Notes: generated by a model from the sequence alone, not told the origin. DNA of 64,000 bases from Sphingomonas sp. CFBP 8760 (GCF_014841615.1 NZ_JACYUG010000009.1:1-64000), one strand, 5' to 3'; shown: positions 1 through 10,020, counted from the first letter of the stretch. A program made the numbers and translations.

Positions 1-127
1 CGATCGCTGCGGTGACAGCCCTCTAGCCCCATGACATTTTTACGTCAACAGGGTGTGCATAGAAAATTTGAAAAAATTCCAGACGGTCGGCCGATCTATC
101 GGGTTGAGTGATTGCCGATCGGGTCGC

Positions 128-418
128 ATGATCCATCCCATGAACCACCGTCCCTCCGGCCTGGGCGATCCCGATCAGGCGAACCATGCCTGGGCGCGAT
201 TCCGGGACTTGCTGGCCTGGATGACGATGGCCGGGATGTTGTGCGCGGCGGTGGTGATCGCGGTCATGGCGCATATCCAGGGGCCGTTGCATCTCGTGAC
301 GATGTTCGCGGTGATCGGCGGCGTCGGAGGGTCGGTGATACTGGCGGGAGCGCTGATGGGGCTGGCGTTCCTGAGTTCCGGGTCCGGCCATGACGAGGAT
401 GTCGAACGGATCGACTGA
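128..418 (+). CDS. small two-helix membrane protein, function unknown
   Basis: A 96-residue protein starting MIHPMNHRPSG. It has a polar N-terminus, two hydrophobic stretches (about residues 29-53 and 58-80) separated by a short polar turn, and an acidic tail (GHDEDVERID). This suggests a two-pass inner-membrane protein. The start is uncertain: ATG at 128 or 140, or a GTG at 53 that would add 25 residues with no hydrophobic character. No family is recognised. It is convergent with the DUF4167 gene, and the terminator of that gene lies between them. Confidence 0.55.
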   Translation: MIHPMNHRPSGLGDPDQANHAWARFRDLLAWMTMAGMLCAAVVIAVMAHIQGPLHLVTMFAVIGGVGGSVILAGALMGLAFLSSGSGHDEDVERID

Positions 419-444
419 TCGCGGATGCGACAAGCTGGTGAAAC

Positions 445-483
445 AACAAGGGGCCGGTACCCTTGCGGCACCGACCCCCTGTT
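445..483 (-). terminator. intrinsic terminator of the prfA-prmC-DUF4167 operon
   Basis: A 17-bp stem with a 5-nt loop (445-461 pairs with 467-483). Read on the minus strand, every position pairs if three G-U wobbles are allowed, whereas on the plus strand the same three positions are mismatches. A U-rich run (TTGTTGTTT) follows on the minus strand. It lies 24 bases past the DUF4167 stop. Confidence 0.7.
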
Positions 484-506
484 CCTTCAATCAGCCACCA
501 TGTCGC

Positions 507-1492
507 TTAGCTGGCGGCGACGTCGTCCGTGACGGCGGCACGGACCCGGCGCCGACGTGGCTTGGGTGCGTCCTCCTCGGCCGGGGCATCGCCGGCCGAG
601 ATGTTCAGCGACGGTGGCAGACGATCCGCGTCGACGCCATTGTCGCCGGACGCAGCCTCGACCACCGGAGCCGGCTCCCGCCGGGGCCGACCGCGACGAC
701 GCGGGGCCAGCGGCGCATCGGCATCGAGGATCGCCTCCGCCCGCTGCTCCAGATTCTCCCCCGCCGCAATCGGTTCGGCGCGATGCTGGCCGGCGACTTC
801 GGGCTGTGACTGGAAAGCCGCCTGCGGCTGATAGAGCGTGTCGTTGCGCTCCGCATCCCCTTCGGGGCGATCGGCGAGACGCGTATTGCGGTCGTCGCGA
901 TTGTCCTGACGACGGGGACGCTCGCCCCCCTCTCCACGCGGCTCGTTGCGACGCCCCTCGCGCGGGCGATCCTGTCGTTCCGGGCGCTCTTGCCGCTCAG
1001 GGCGATCCTGCCGCTCGGCCTGCCGTTCCGGGCGCTCCTGCCGCTCGGGACGCTCCGCCCGTTCGAAACGTTCCTGCCGCTCGGCCGGTCGGTCGCCACG
1101 GTCCTGCCGCTGGGCATCGCCCTGCTCGCCGGCACGGATCGGCTCACCCTCGTCGCCATATTCGTCGTCGCCATCGAAATCCTGCGAGGGGCGGCGCTGC
1201 TGCGGCTGATCCTCGAACCGGCCGCGCTGGTCGCTCAACACCCGGAAATAATGGTCGGCGAACTGGAGATAATATTCGGTATTTACCCGGTCGCCCTGAC
1301 GCTGCGAATCCGCCGCGAGGTTCTTGTACTTCTCGTAAAGCTGGTTCGCATTGCCGCGCGCGCGATTGTCGATGCGATTGCCGTTGTCGGAACGACCCTG
1401 ACCGCCCTGACGCGGGCCGCCACCGTTGTTGCCGCCGCCGCTACCGTTGCGACCGGACGGCGCCCAGCCTGCTGCTGCCGATTATTGATCAA
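507..1492 (-). pseudogene. DUF4167 domain protein gene, frameshifted near 1451-1460
   Basis: The N-terminal signature of DUF4167 proteins (INNRQQQAGRR) is read from a TTG at 1492 preceded by an AAGGGA ribosome site. The rest of the domain (RNGSGGGNNGG, then IDNRARGNANQLYEKYKNLA, then QFADHYFRVLSDQRGRF) lies in another frame, continuing to the stop at 507. The frames join at about 1451-1460, where one base appears to be missing from an Arg/Gly-coding stretch. No start codon exists in the second frame between an in-frame TAA and the GTG at 1241. The C-terminal half is low complexity, rich in Arg, Glu, Pro and Gln. The family follows prmC in many alphaproteobacteria and its function is not established. 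The lesion could be a sequencing error or a real mutation. Confidence 0.7.
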
Positions 1493-1706
1493 GCCTGTCG
1501 TCCCTTGCCAGTAACACTGTTCCAACGGTGCAGCGGGTTGTCCGGGCGCAGCCCCTGCCCGACATAGCGTCGAGCCCGTCGATACCACCACCGGGCAGCA
1601 CCATCACGATGAGGCCGGCCACCGCACGATCTCGCGGTCGTCGTTGCCGGGCATGAGCCATCCGGCCGATGACGCCTGACGATTGAAGATCATATGCCCC
1701 GATCCG

Positions 1707-1736
1707 CTCATAGCGGCGGAGCACGCTGCCCCACAA
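1707..1736 (-). promoter_or_regulatory. possible promoter upstream of DUF4167
   Basis: On the minus strand a TTGTGG hexamer (1736-1731) is followed after 18 bases by TATGAG (1712-1707). The site lies in the 272-bp gap between prmC and the DUF4167 start, which otherwise holds nothing I recognise. The match to a sigma-70 consensus is only fair. Confidence 0.25.
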
Positions 1737-1764
1737 GCGAAATATGGGCGCCCCTGCCGCCGGG

Positions 1765-2598
1765 TCAAGCGGCGATCAACACCCGTGGACGCCCACCGAG
1801 ATCGCGGCGCAGATCGACCGCGAAACCCTGCGCCCGCAGCAGGTCGCCGACCGCGTCCGCCTGCGTCCAGCCGATCTCGACGATCGCCGCCCCGCCCGGC
1901 GCGACGAGGCGGCGCAGTACGGGCGCGAGACGGCGGTAATCCGCCAGCCCGTCCACCCCCGCGAACAGCGCCTCGCCGGGTTCGTACTCCACCACTTCGG
2001 GCGACAACGCCTCGTCCAGCCCGATATAGGGCGGGTTGCAGACGACGAGATCGAACGATCCCGTCACCGCCGTGGCCCAGTCGCCCTGCACGAAGGCCGC
2101 GCGGGTCCCGAACGGGGCGGCATTGCGTCGCGCCCAGCCAAGCGCGGCCGCCGACCGGTCGACCCCGATTCCCCGCGCGTCCCGCCATTCGTCCAGCAAT
2201 GCGAACAACAGGGTGCCGGGACCGGTGCCGAGATCGAGGATGGTCGCGGGCGCCGCCGCCGCGAACCGGGCCAGCGCCGCCTCGATCAGCGTCTCGCTGT
2301 CCGCGCGCGGCACCAGCGCCCCCGGCCCGACCGCGAGATCGAGCGTCCAGAACCCACGGCTGCCGGTGATATAGGCGATCGGCTCCTGCCCCGCGCGACG
2401 GTCGACCAGCGCGGCGAATCCGGCGGGAACCGGTCCGTCATGGCCCAGCAGCAGCGCCGATCGCTCGATCCCCATCGCATGTGCCATCAGCAGTTCGGCA
2501 TCGAGCCGGGGCGTCGCGGAAAAGGCGAAGCGCGCCGCCGCCGCCCCGATCGCCGCGCGGATGCCGTCTTGTCCAGCCCCTGCGGGGTGGTCAGGCAT
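1765..2598 (-). CDS. prmC: peptide chain release factor N5-glutamine methyltransferase PrmC
   Basis: Methylates the glutamine of the GGQ motif in class I release factors, using S-adenosylmethionine, in the cytoplasm. The 277-residue protein has an N-terminal helical domain, a SAM-binding motif I (DLGTGPG, 122-128) and the diagnostic NPPY tetrapeptide (188-191) that holds the glutamine side chain. Its ATG at 2598 overlaps the prfA stop (ATGCCTGA), so it is probably translationally coupled to its own substrate's gene. Confidence 0.95.
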   Translation of the reverse strand: MPDHPAGAGQDGIRAAIGAAAARFAFSATPRLDAELLMAHAMGIERSALLLGHDGPVPAGFAALVDRRAGQEPIAYITGSRGFWTLDLAVGPGALVPRADSETLIEAALARFAAAAPATILDLGTGPGTLLFALLDEWRDARGIGVDRSAAALGWARRNAAPFGTRAAFVQGDWATAVTGSFDLVVCNPPYIGLDEALSPEVVEYEPGEALFAGVDGLADYRRLAPVLRRLVAPGGAAIVEIGWTQADAVGDLLRAQGFAVDLRRDLGGRPRVLIAA

Positions 2599-3670
2599 CG
2601 AGCGTGGCGAGACGTTCGGCTTCGTCCTCGGCGATCAGCGCGCCGACCAGATCGCCGAGTTCACCCTGCATGATCTCCGGCAGGCGATGCAGCGTCAGGT
2701 TGATGCGATGATCGGTCACCCGCCCCTGCGGGAAATTATAGGTGCGGATACGCTCCGACCGGTCGCCCGAGCCGACCATCGCCTTGCGCGTGCCCGACCG
2801 TTCGGAGGCGAGGCGTTCGCGTTCCGCCTCGTACAGGCGGGTGCGCAGCACCTTGAGGGCCTTGGCCTTGTTCTTGTGCTGCGATTTCTCGTCCTGCTGG
2901 ATCACGACGAGGCCGGTGGGCAGATGCGTGATCCGTACCGCCGAATCGGTGGTGTTGACCGACTGGCCGCCGGGGCCGGACGACCGGTAGACGTCGATGC
3001 GCAGGTCGCGCGCCTCGTCGATCTTCACATCGACCTCCTCCGCCTCGGGCAGCACCGCGACGGTGGCGGCGGAGGTATGGATGCGCCCGCCCGCCTCGGT
3101 CGCGGGCACCCGCTGTACGCGGTGGACGCCCGATTCGAACTTCATCCGCGCGAACACGCCCTGTCCGGTGACGGAGGCGACGACCTCCTTGAACCCGCCC
3201 GCGTCGGAGGCGCTGGCGGAGATCGTCTCGACCCGCCACCCCTGCCCGTCGGCATAACGCTGGTACATGCGGAACAGGTCGCCCGCGAACAACGCCGCCT
3301 CGTCCCCGCCGGTGCCGGCGCGAATTTCCAGCATCGCCGCGCGCTCGTCGGCGGCATCGCGCGGCAGCAGCGCAAGCGCGAGACGGCGGTTGGCCGCCTC
3401 CAGCGCGGCCTTGTTCTCGTGCAGTTCCTCGGCCGCCATCTGGCGGAGTTCGTCGTCGCCGGTATCCTCGGCCATGTACGCAAGGCTTTCCGCCTCCGCG
3501 CGCAGCCGCCGCACCTCGCCCGCCGCCTGCGCCACGGGTTCGAGTTCGGCATATTCCTTCGACACCGCGACGAAGCGGTCGCCGGGCAGATCGCCCCGCG
3601 CCATCTGCGCCGCCAGTTCGTCACGCCGCGCCTCGATCTGGGCGATGCGGTCGGGAGAGATGGGGTTCAT
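2591..3670 (-). CDS. prfA: peptide chain release factor 1
   Basis: Recognises UAA and UAG stop codons and triggers hydrolysis of peptidyl-tRNA on the ribosome. At 359 residues it has the full usual length. The PAT tripeptide at 189-191 is the stop-codon-reading motif specific to RF1, and the catalytic GGQ lies at 234-236 within [10 protein letters not shown]. The N-terminal coiled-coil domain is complete. The ATG overlaps the hisS stop by four bases (ATGA) and the 3' end overlaps prmC, making a three-gene coupled unit. Confidence 0.97.
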   Translation of the reverse strand: MNPISPDRIAQIEARRDELAAQMARGDLPGDRFVAVSKEYAELEPVAQAAGEVRRLRAEAESLAYMAEDTGDDELRQMAAEELHENKAALEAANRRLALALLPRDAADERAAMLEIRAGTGGDEAALFAGDLFRMYQRYADGQGWRVETISASASDAGGFKEVVASVTGQGVFARMKFESGVHRVQRVPATEAGGRIHTSAATVAVLPEAEEVDVKIDEARDLRIDVYRSSGPGGQSVNTTDSAVRITHLPTGLVVIQQDEKSQHKNKAKALKVLRTRLYEAERERLASERSGTRKAMVGSGDRSERIRTYNFPQGRVTDHRINLTLHRLPEIMQGELGDLVGALIAEDEAERLATLDA

Positions 3671-4914
3671 GCCAGACCGTTTGTAATCGGGTCGATGATC
3701 GCCCGCAGTTCATCAGGATGGAATGTCACACGCCGGCCGCGTTCGCCGACATGGGGCAACCCATTCATCCGGGAGAGCGAGATCGTATAGGCAGGATCGG
3801 CCTTCAGCGCCTTTTCGTAACGCTTTTTCGGATTGCCCGTGACAAATCCTTCCGCGGAATAGCCGGACCGGCGCAATGCAGCCGTCAGCGCGACGACGGG
3901 CAAGTGAAATTCCTCCGCCTCTGCGATGACAGCGATATCCACGGCAACCGGCGAGGTTTTTGGGACCAGCATCGCCAGCCGCTCGACCCCCGCTGCCCAG
4001 CCGACCCCCGCCGTTGCCGGTCCGCCGAGCGACTCGATCAACCCGTCATAGCGGCCGCCGGCCAGCACCGTGCCCTGCGATCCCAGCCGGTCGGTGACGA
4101 ACTCGAACGCGGTGTGCCGGTAATAGTCCAGCCCCCGCACCAGTCGCGGGTTGCGCGTCCACGCCACGCCCGCCGCATCCAGCCCCGCCGTCACCGCATC
4201 GAAGAACGCGCGAGCCGCCGGCGTCAGATACGCATCGATATCGGGTGCCGAATCCGCCGCCGGCCGATCGCGCGGGTCCTTCGAATCGAGGATGCGCAGC
4301 GGATTCTTCGCCAGCCGGGTCAGGCTGTCCTCGGACAGGTCGGCGCGGTGCGCCTCGAAATGATCGACCAGTGCCTGCCGCCACGCGTCGCGGGTCTCGG
4401 CATCGCCCAGCGTGTTGAGCTGGAGCGTCACGCCCTCCACGCCCAGTTCGCGCAGCAACTGGTCGGCCAGGACCAGCAGTTCCACGTCCGCCGCCGGCTC
4501 GGGCGCGCCGATCACCTCCGCGTCAATCTGGTGGAACTGGCGATACCGCCCCTTTTGCGGGCGTTCGTAGCGGAAGACGGGGCCGGAGGTCGCCAGTTTC
4601 AGCGGCGCATATTGCTGCCACCCCTCGGTCAGGAAGGCGCGCGCCAGCCCGGCGGTGAATTCGGGCCGCAGCGTCAGCGAATCGCCACCGCGATCGGGGA
4701 AGGAATACATCTCCTTCGACACCACGTCGGTGGTTTCGCCGATCGAGCGGGCGAACACCTCGGTCGCCTCAAAAATGGGGATATCGACACGCTGGAAACA
4801 ATACAGCGCGCGTACCCGCTCGAACGTGGCGAGCACGTGGGCGAAGCGGCGCTGTTCGTCGCCGAAGATGTCCTGCGTGCCGCGCACGCGCTTGGGGGTT
4901 TCGATCCGGGCCAT
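3667..4914 (-). CDS. hisS: histidyl-tRNA synthetase
   Basis: Charges tRNA-His with histidine. A class II synthetase of 415 residues from the ATG at 4914 ([15 protein letters not shown]). It shows motif 2 ([16 protein letters not shown]), the histidine-specific LVRGLDYY signature, the glycine-rich AGGRYDGL segment, and a C-terminal anticodon-binding domain. The reading frame stays open far upstream, but that extension is low complexity and overlaps the divergent DUF1345 gene, so it is not coding. First gene of the hisS-prfA-prmC operon. Confidence 0.96.
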   Translation of the reverse strand: MARIETPKRVRGTQDIFGDEQRRFAHVLATFERVRALYCFQRVDIPIFEATEVFARSIGETTDVVSKEMYSFPDRGGDSLTLRPEFTAGLARAFLTEGWQQYAPLKLATSGPVFRYERPQKGRYRQFHQIDAEVIGAPEPAADVELLVLADQLLRELGVEGVTLQLNTLGDAETRDAWRQALVDHFEAHRADLSEDSLTRLAKNPLRILDSKDPRDRPAADSAPDIDAYLTPAARAFFDAVTAGLDAAGVAWTRNPRLVRGLDYYRHTAFEFVTDRLGSQGTVLAGGRYDGLIESLGGPATAGVGWAAGVERLAMLVPKTSPVAVDIAVIAEAEEFHLPVVALTAALRRSGYSAEGFVTGNPKKRYEKALKADPAYTISLSRMNGLPHVGERGRRVTFHPDELRAIIDPITNGLA

Positions 4915-4966
4915 AAGAGCGCGGGTATCTAGGCGAGCCCGCGCCCCTGCGCTAGGCGTCGTCGCC

Positions 4967-5656
4967 ATGGAACGCACGCCATGGTCGACGCGGGGAACGA
5001 CATTGCGGGCGACATGGGGCCGGGGCCTTGGCCAGCGGGTGGCGCCGCCGCGCTTCGTGCTGTTCGCCGTGGTGTTCGCCGCCGCGCTGGCGGTCGCGAT
5101 TCCCTGGGCAGGTCGCGGCCGGGGGATCATGGCGGCGTTCGATCTTGCCGCGCTGGTGTTCCTGATCGCGGTGTCCACGCTGCTGCGCCGCGACGAGGCG
5201 GCGGCGATGCGGCAGGCCGCCCGCGACAACGATGCCAACCGCACCGTCCTGCTGGGGTTCACCGGCCTGACGATGGCGGTGATCCTGATCGCGGTGGCAG
5301 GCGAACTGAAAGGCCGCAGCGACGGCGCGGCGACCGTGCTGGTAGTGGCGACGCTGGTGCTGACATGGCTGTTTTCCAACACCGTCTATGCGCTGCATTA
5401 TGCTCATCTCTATTATCTGGACGACGGAGCGGGGCACGATGCCGGCGGGCTCGACTTTCCCGGCACCGACGATACCCCCGATTACTGGGACTTCCTCTAT
5501 TTCAGCTTCACGCTCGGCATGACGTTCCAGACCTCCGACGTCACCATCCGCGCGGCGGGCATCCGCCGGGTCGTGCTGGGCCACAGCATGGCGGCATTCG
5601 TCTTCAATCTGGGCGTGCTGGCCTTCACCATCAACGTGCTGGGCAGCGGCGGCTAG
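4967..5656 (+). CDS. DUF1345 family membrane protein
   Basis: A 229-residue integral membrane protein with about five hydrophobic helices. The central stretch ([14 protein letters not shown], then a [14 protein letters not shown] segment and TSDV) is characteristic of DUF1345. The function of the family is unknown. It is divergent from hisS with about 50 bp between starts. The ATG at 4967 was chosen because codons further upstream overlap hisS. Confidence 0.85.
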   Translation: MERTPWSTRGTTLRATWGRGLGQRVAPPRFVLFAVVFAAALAVAIPWAGRGRGIMAAFDLAALVFLIAVSTLLRRDEAAAMRQAARDNDANRTVLLGFTGLTMAVILIAVAGELKGRSDGAATVLVVATLVLTWLFSNTVYALHYAHLYYLDDGAGHDAGGLDFPGTDDTPDYWDFLYFSFTLGMTFQTSDVTIRAAGIRRVVLGHSMAAFVFNLGVLAFTINVLGSGG

Positions 5657-5741
5657 GGCGAGGGGACGGGCGGAGGGGCTGGACGCAGGGCGGCGCGGGT
5701 GCCTACACTCGCATCAACTCCTTCCGCATCAAAGGTTCTCC

Positions 5742-7670
5742 ATGCACGCCACGTTCGTCGTCGCCCTGTTCGCGTCCGCCGCGCTGTCCGGCCTCGCCCT
5801 TCCCGCCGCCGCGCAGGTGCCCGCCGGCAACAGCGCACCGCAACCGGTGCCCTTCGTCGATACGATCCCCGCCCCGCGCGACACGCCCTATCCGGGCACC
5901 ATCCTGCTGGATGTCGACGCCACCGATACCGAACGCGGGATCTTTCGCGTGAAGGAGACGATCCCCGTCGCCGCCAGCGGCAAGATGGCGCTGCTCTATC
6001 CGAAATGGCTGCCCGGCAAGCACGGACCGCGCGGCGAGATCGAGAAGTTGGCCGGCCTCGTCGTCCGCGCGAACGGCCGGGTGTTGCCATGGACGCGCGA
6101 TCCGGTCGATGTCTTCGCGTTCCACATCGACGTGCCGTCGGGGGCGAAGACGCTGGACGTGGAATTCCAGTTCATCTCCGCGACCAGGCCCGATCAGGGT
6201 CGCGTCGTGATGACGCCGACGATGATCAGCCTGCAGCCCAATGCGGTCAGCCTGTATCCGGCGGGCTATTTCACCCGCCAGATCCCGATCCGCATGACGG
6301 TGAAATACCCCACCGGCTGGACCGCGGCGGGGGCGGTGCCGGCGCGGGCGAGCGGCGCGACCTATGCCTATCAGGTGACGGATTACGATACGCTGGTCGA
6401 TTCGCCGGTGCTGGCGGGCAAGTACGGCAAGACATGGCCCCTGTCGCCGCGCGTCGACCTGAACGTCTTCGCCGACGATCCGAAGGAACTGGCCGCCACG
6501 CCCGAACAGATCGACGCGCACAAGCGCCTGGTCGATCAGGCGGTGAAGACCTTCGGCGCGCAGCATTACGACAAATACGAATTCCTGCTGTCGATCACCG
6601 ACCAGCTGGGCGGCATCGGGCTGGAACATCACCGGTCGTCGGAAAACGGCGTCGGCCCCGGTTATTTCATCGACTGGACCAACAGCGTCACCCGCCGCAA
6701 CCTGCTGCCCCACGAGTTCACCCATAGCTGGGACGGCAAGTTCCGCCGCGGCGCCGACCTGTGGACCCCCGATTTCCGCACGACGATGCGCGATTCGCTG
6801 CTCTGGGTATATGAGGGGCAGACGCAGTTCTGGGGCTATGTGCTGCAGGCGCGTTCCGGCCTCGTCTCCAAGCAGGACACGCTCGACGCCTATGCCGCGA
6901 CGCTCGCGATCTACGACGCGGCGAAGGGGCGGCAGTGGCGGCCGCTGGTCGACACCACCAACGATCCGGTCATCTCCGCCCGCGCGCCCAAGGGCTGGAC
7001 CAGCTGGCAACGGTCGGAGGATTACTACAACGAAGGACTGATGGTCTGGATGGAGGTGGACGCGATGCTGCGCCGCCAGTCGCGCGGCACGAAGTCGATC
7101 GACGATTTCGCCCGCGCCTTCTTCGGGGTGCGCGACGGCGACTGGGGTGTGCTGACCTATGAATTCGACGACGTGGTCCGCACGCTGAACGGGGTCCAGC
7201 CCTATGACTGGGCGACCTTCCTGACCAGGCGCCTGACCGAGACCGGGCAACCCGCGCCGGTGCAGGGTTTCGTGATGAACGGCTATACCCTGGTCTACAC
7301 GCCGGAGCCGACGAGTTATTTCACCAAGGCCGAGAAGGTGCGGGGCACCGATGTCAGCTATTCGCTGGGCATGGTCGTCAACAAGGACAATGTCGTCACC
7401 GCCTCGCTGTGGGATTCGCCCGCGTTCCGGGCATCGATCGATGTCGGCACGCAGATCACCGCGGTCGACGGTGTCGCCTATAGCGGCGACCGGCTGAAGG
7501 CGGCGATCGTCGCGGCGCGGGGAACCAAGGAACCGATCCGGCTGACCGTCCGGAATGGAGACCGGTTCCGCGATGTCGCCATCGACTATCACGACGGCCC
7601 CCGCTATCCGCGCCTGCAGAAGACCGGTGCGGGCGAGACGGGACTTGATCGCCTGCTGGCGCCACGCTGA
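5742..7670 (+). CDS. M61 family metallopeptidase with PDZ domain
   Basis: A 642-residue exported protease of the glycyl aminopeptidase family. It begins with a signal peptide (hydrophobic residues 4-22, likely cleavage after AAA at 22-24). The zinc-binding HEFTH motif is at residues 324-328, with the family's downstream glutamate-bearing region (WVYEGQTQFWG). A PDZ domain occupies roughly residues 530-625. It probably acts in the periplasm on N-terminal Gly or Ala peptides, by family inference. It lies 26 bp upstream of ppa on the same strand. Confidence 0.9.
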   Translation: MHATFVVALFASAALSGLALPAAAQVPAGNSAPQPVPFVDTIPAPRDTPYPGTILLDVDATDTERGIFRVKETIPVAASGKMALLYPKWLPGKHGPRGEIEKLAGLVVRANGRVLPWTRDPVDVFAFHIDVPSGAKTLDVEFQFISATRPDQGRVVMTPTMISLQPNAVSLYPAGYFTRQIPIRMTVKYPTGWTAAGAVPARASGATYAYQVTDYDTLVDSPVLAGKYGKTWPLSPRVDLNVFADDPKELAATPEQIDAHKRLVDQAVKTFGAQHYDKYEFLLSITDQLGGIGLEHHRSSENGVGPGYFIDWTNSVTRRNLLPHEFTHSWDGKFRRGADLWTPDFRTTMRDSLLWVYEGQTQFWGYVLQARSGLVSKQDTLDAYAATLAIYDAAKGRQWRPLVDTTNDPVISARAPKGWTSWQRSEDYYNEGLMVWMEVDAMLRRQSRGTKSIDDFARAFFGVRDGDWGVLTYEFDDVVRTLNGVQPYDWATFLTRRLTETGQPAPVQGFVMNGYTLVYTPEPTSYFTKAEKVRGTDVSYSLGMVVNKDNVVTASLWDSPAFRASIDVGTQITAVDGVAYSGDRLKAAIVAARGTKEPIRLTVRNGDRFRDVAIDYHDGPRYPRLQKTGAGETGLDRLLAPR

Positions 7671-7696
7671 CATTTGTTAGGTAAAAGGGGAATATC

Positions 7697-8278
7697 ATGC
7701 GTATCGATCTGATTCCGGTCGGCAGCAATCCGCCCGATGACCTGAACGTCATCATCGAAGTGCCGACCGGCGGCGAACCCGTGAAGTACGAGTTCGACAA
7801 GGCGTCGGGCGCGCTGTTCGTGGATCGCATCCTACACACGCCGATGCGCTATCCGGCGAATTATGGCTTCGTGCCGCACACGCTGTCGCCCGATGGCGAT
7901 CCGCTCGACGCGCTGGTGATCGCGCGCTCGCCGTTCATCCCCGGCTGCGTCGTACGCGCCCGGCCGATCGCGGTGCTGAACCTGGAAGACGAGGCCGGCG
8001 GCGACGAGAAGCTGGTGTGCGTGCCCGTCGATGCGGTGTTCCCCTATTACTCGACCGTCGAGGGGCGCAGCGACGTGCCGGAGATCGTGTTCGAACAGAT
8101 CGAACACTTCTTCACCCACTATAAGGACCTCGAAAAGAAGAAGTGGGTCCGCGTCGGTACCTGGGGCGACCGCGACGAGGCACGGCGCATCACGCTGGAG
8201 GCGATCGAACGCTACGAGGCCGCCAAGCATGACGGCCACGAGCCGATGAACGCCGACGAGGCCGCCGGCCGGGTGTAA
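7697..8278 (+). CDS. ppa: inorganic pyrophosphatase (family I)
   Basis: Hydrolyses pyrophosphate to two phosphates, pulling biosynthetic reactions forward in the cytoplasm. The 193-residue protein carries the family signature DGDPLD (66-71) with its metal-binding aspartates, plus the EVPTGG and KYEFDK substrate-site segments. A strong ribosome site (AAAAGGGGAA) precedes the ATG. It ends 2 bp from the convergent TfoX-like gene. Confidence 0.96.
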   Translation: MRIDLIPVGSNPPDDLNVIIEVPTGGEPVKYEFDKASGALFVDRILHTPMRYPANYGFVPHTLSPDGDPLDALVIARSPFIPGCVVRARPIAVLNLEDEAGGDEKLVCVPVDAVFPYYSTVEGRSDVPEIVFEQIEHFFTHYKDLEKKKWVRVGTWGDRDEARRITLEAIERYEAAKHDGHEPMNADEAAGRV

Positions 8279-8280
8279 GC

Positions 8281-8634
8281 TCAGCGACGCCGGGCGGTCT
8301 TTTTCGCCGCCGCCCGGCGTCCTGCTGCCAGCGCCAGTTCCGCCCAGTGCCGGAACACGTCGTCATCGTCGTAGCAATCGTCCGGTGCCCGGCGATAGTT
8401 CATCGTGGCTGTCTTGCCATCGCGTTCGTAGCTGAATCTCACGGCCCCGGCCGCGTCCCATTGCGCATCGCTTGCCGCATCCGCCTTGAACCACAGCAGG
8501 TCGTCGTCAACGATCGCATAGGGGATGCCGTCGCAATACAGCGTCACCCCGCCCATCATCCGCCGCGACGATGGCACGCCCAGTGGCGCGATCATGTCGG
8601 CGACCCGGTCGACCAGCCCCTGATCCACGCTCAT
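8281..8634 (-). CDS. TfoX/Sxy N-terminal domain protein
   Basis: A 117-residue protein with the TfoX N-terminal fold: SRRMMGGVTLY near residue 23, then a YAIVDDDLLWFKAD strand. In gammaproteobacteria Sxy regulates competence, but stand-alone N-terminal-domain proteins in alphaproteobacteria have no proven role. The C-terminal tail is basic and low complexity (RRAAAKKTARRR), because its codons lie inside a terminator-like inverted repeat. Last gene of the vapBC-EamA-GNAT-tfoX run. Confidence 0.85.
   Translation of the reverse strand: MSVDQGLVDRVADMIAPLGVPSSRRMMGGVTLYCDGIPYAIVDDDLLWFKADAASDAQWDAAGAVRFSYERDGKTATMNYRRAPDDCYDDDDVFRHWAELALAAGRRAAAKKTARRR
8286..8321. terminator. bidirectional terminator-like hairpin inside the TfoX 3' coding end
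   Basis: A perfect 12-bp GC-rich inverted repeat (8286-8297 and 8310-8321) with a 12-nt loop. It starts 8 bp past the ppa stop and lies wholly inside the last codons of the convergent TfoX-like gene. It probably ends ppa transcripts, but a T-run follows only in the loop, so efficiency is uncertain. Confidence 0.45.
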
Positions 8635-8644
8635 CGGCTCATCC

Positions 8645-9121
8645 TCACTGGCCGGCCAGCCGCGTCAGCGCATCGCCGCTGACGCGCTGCACCGTCCATT
8701 CCTCCTGCCCCACCGCGCCCATCGCGCGGTAGAAGGCGATGGCGCCCTCGTTCCAGTCCAGCACCGACCATTCGAACCGCGCGCAATCGCGTGCCACCGC
8801 CAGCGCGGCGAGATGCCGGAGCAGTGCCGCCCCCGCCCCCTGCCCGCGGGCCGCCGGGGTGACGTAGAGATCCTCCAGATACAGGCCGCGCCGTCCTTCC
8901 CAGGTCGAAAAATTGTGGAAGAACAGGGCGAAACCCACCGGTTCGCCGGCCATTTCGGCCAGCACCGCCTCCGCCGCGGGCCGGTCGCCGAACAGGGCCG
9001 CCGCCAGCATCGCCTCGGTTGCCCGCACGGCCTCCGGCTCCCGCTCGAACACCGCCAGTTCGTGCACGAACCGGAGGATGACGGGCACGTCGGCGGGCAT
9101 GGCGGGGCGGATCGCGATCAT
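8645..9121 (-). CDS. GNAT family N-acetyltransferase
   Basis: A 158-residue GNAT protein. The acetyl-CoA loop is at about residues 91-104 (VTPAARGQGAGAAL, matching the Q/RxxGxG/A motif), preceded by the YLEDLYV strand and followed by the conserved WNEGAIAFYRAMGA. It resembles diamine N-acetyltransferase-type members, but the substrate cannot be read from the sequence. The ATG overlaps the EamA transporter stop (ATGA). Confidence 0.9.
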   Translation of the reverse strand: MIAIRPAMPADVPVILRFVHELAVFEREPEAVRATEAMLAAALFGDRPAAEAVLAEMAGEPVGFALFFHNFSTWEGRRGLYLEDLYVTPAARGQGAGAALLRHLAALAVARDCARFEWSVLDWNEGAIAFYRAMGAVGQEEWTVQRVSGDALTRLAGQ

Positions 9122-10020
9122 GTCGCGGCACCTACCACCGCGCTCTCGCCGATGTCACGCCGCCGGGCGGCATGGAGGCACGCCGCGACGATGATCGCCG
9201 CCCCCGCCAGCGTCCATCCCGACACGCGTTCGCCGAACACCGCCCAACCCAGCACAGCGGCATAGACGAACGAGGTATATTCGCTGGTTGCCAGAAACCC
9301 GGTGTCGCCATGCGCATAGGCCCAGGCGAGCAGCAGCAGCGAGGCGGTGGACAGGCAGGCGGCGATCACCAACTGCCCCCATGCCGCCTCCAACGGCATC
9401 GTCGCCAGCCACGGCGCGGCAAGCGCCAGCAGCAGCGCGGTGACGCCGGACTGAAAGAAGGTGATCTCACCGGGGCTGGCCGCCTGTGCCTGCACCCGCG
9501 CGATCACGAGGTTGATCGCGTACAGCACCGCCGAGGCGAGGATCGCCGCCACGCCCCAGCGATCGCCACCCGTCGCGGCGCCGCGCGACTGGCCGATCAC
9601 CACCACGATCACCCCGCCGAACGCCGCCAGCGAGGCGAAGGCCACGCGCCGCCCCACCCGCTCACCCAGCGCGACCGCCGCCAGCAGCAGCGCGAGGATC
9701 GGCGCGATGTAGGTCAGCGCGATCGCCTGCGCCATCGGCACGCGCGCCAACCCCCAGAAGAACAGCAGCGCCATCAGCGTCGTGACGCCGCCGCGACACA
9801 GATGCAACCGGATCGCCCGCGCCGATGGCCGCCCGCTCCGCCCCAGCCGCCACGCCGCCGCCCCCAGCCCGACATTGAACAGCGACCGCCAGAACATCGC
9901 GTTGTACACGCCGATCGCCAGCACCAGCGCCTTCATCACCGCATCCATGATGGAGAACAGGCCGATGCCGATGGCGGCGACCCCGAAGGCCAGCGCAGGG
10001 GACAGGGAACGCCCGGTCAT
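9118..10020 (-). CDS. DMT superfamily (EamA) transporter
   Basis: A 300-residue inner-membrane protein with about ten hydrophobic helices arranged as two EamA repeats (roughly residues 10-145 and 155-290). Such proteins export or import small metabolites, and the substrate here is unknown. Its ATG overlaps the toxin gene stop by four bases and its stop overlaps the GNAT start, so the TA pair, transporter and acetyltransferase are probably one transcript. Confidence 0.9.
   Translation of the reverse strand: MTGRSLSPALAFGVAAIGIGLFSIMDAVMKALVLAIGVYNAMFWRSLFNVGLGAAAWRLGRSGRPSARAIRLHLCRGGVTTLMALLFFWGLARVPMAQAIALTYIAPILALLLAAVALGERVGRRVAFASLAAFGGVIVVVIGQSRGAATGGDRWGVAAILASAVLYAINLVIARVQAQAASPGEITFFQSGVTALLLALAAPWLATMPLEAAWGQLVIAACLSTASLLLLAWAYAHGDTGFLATSEYTSFVYAAVLGWAVFGERVSGWTLAGAAIIVAACLHAARRRDIGESAVVGAAT

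Noticed and set aside
20..60. TTGACG-17-TAGAGG promoter-like site on the minus strand at the left edge
   Set aside because: It would drive a gene outside the window and the -10 is poor, so it cannot be supported from here.
1493..1764. Small ORFs and possible RNA gene between prmC and DUF4167
   Set aside because: No ribosome sites, no stable cloverleaf or conserved motif seen; only a weak promoter is listed.
4915..5382. N-terminal extension of hisS to 5382
   Set aside because: Ser/Arg/Ala-rich shadow of the DUF1345 gene; the ATG at 4914 gives the standard HisRS N-terminus.
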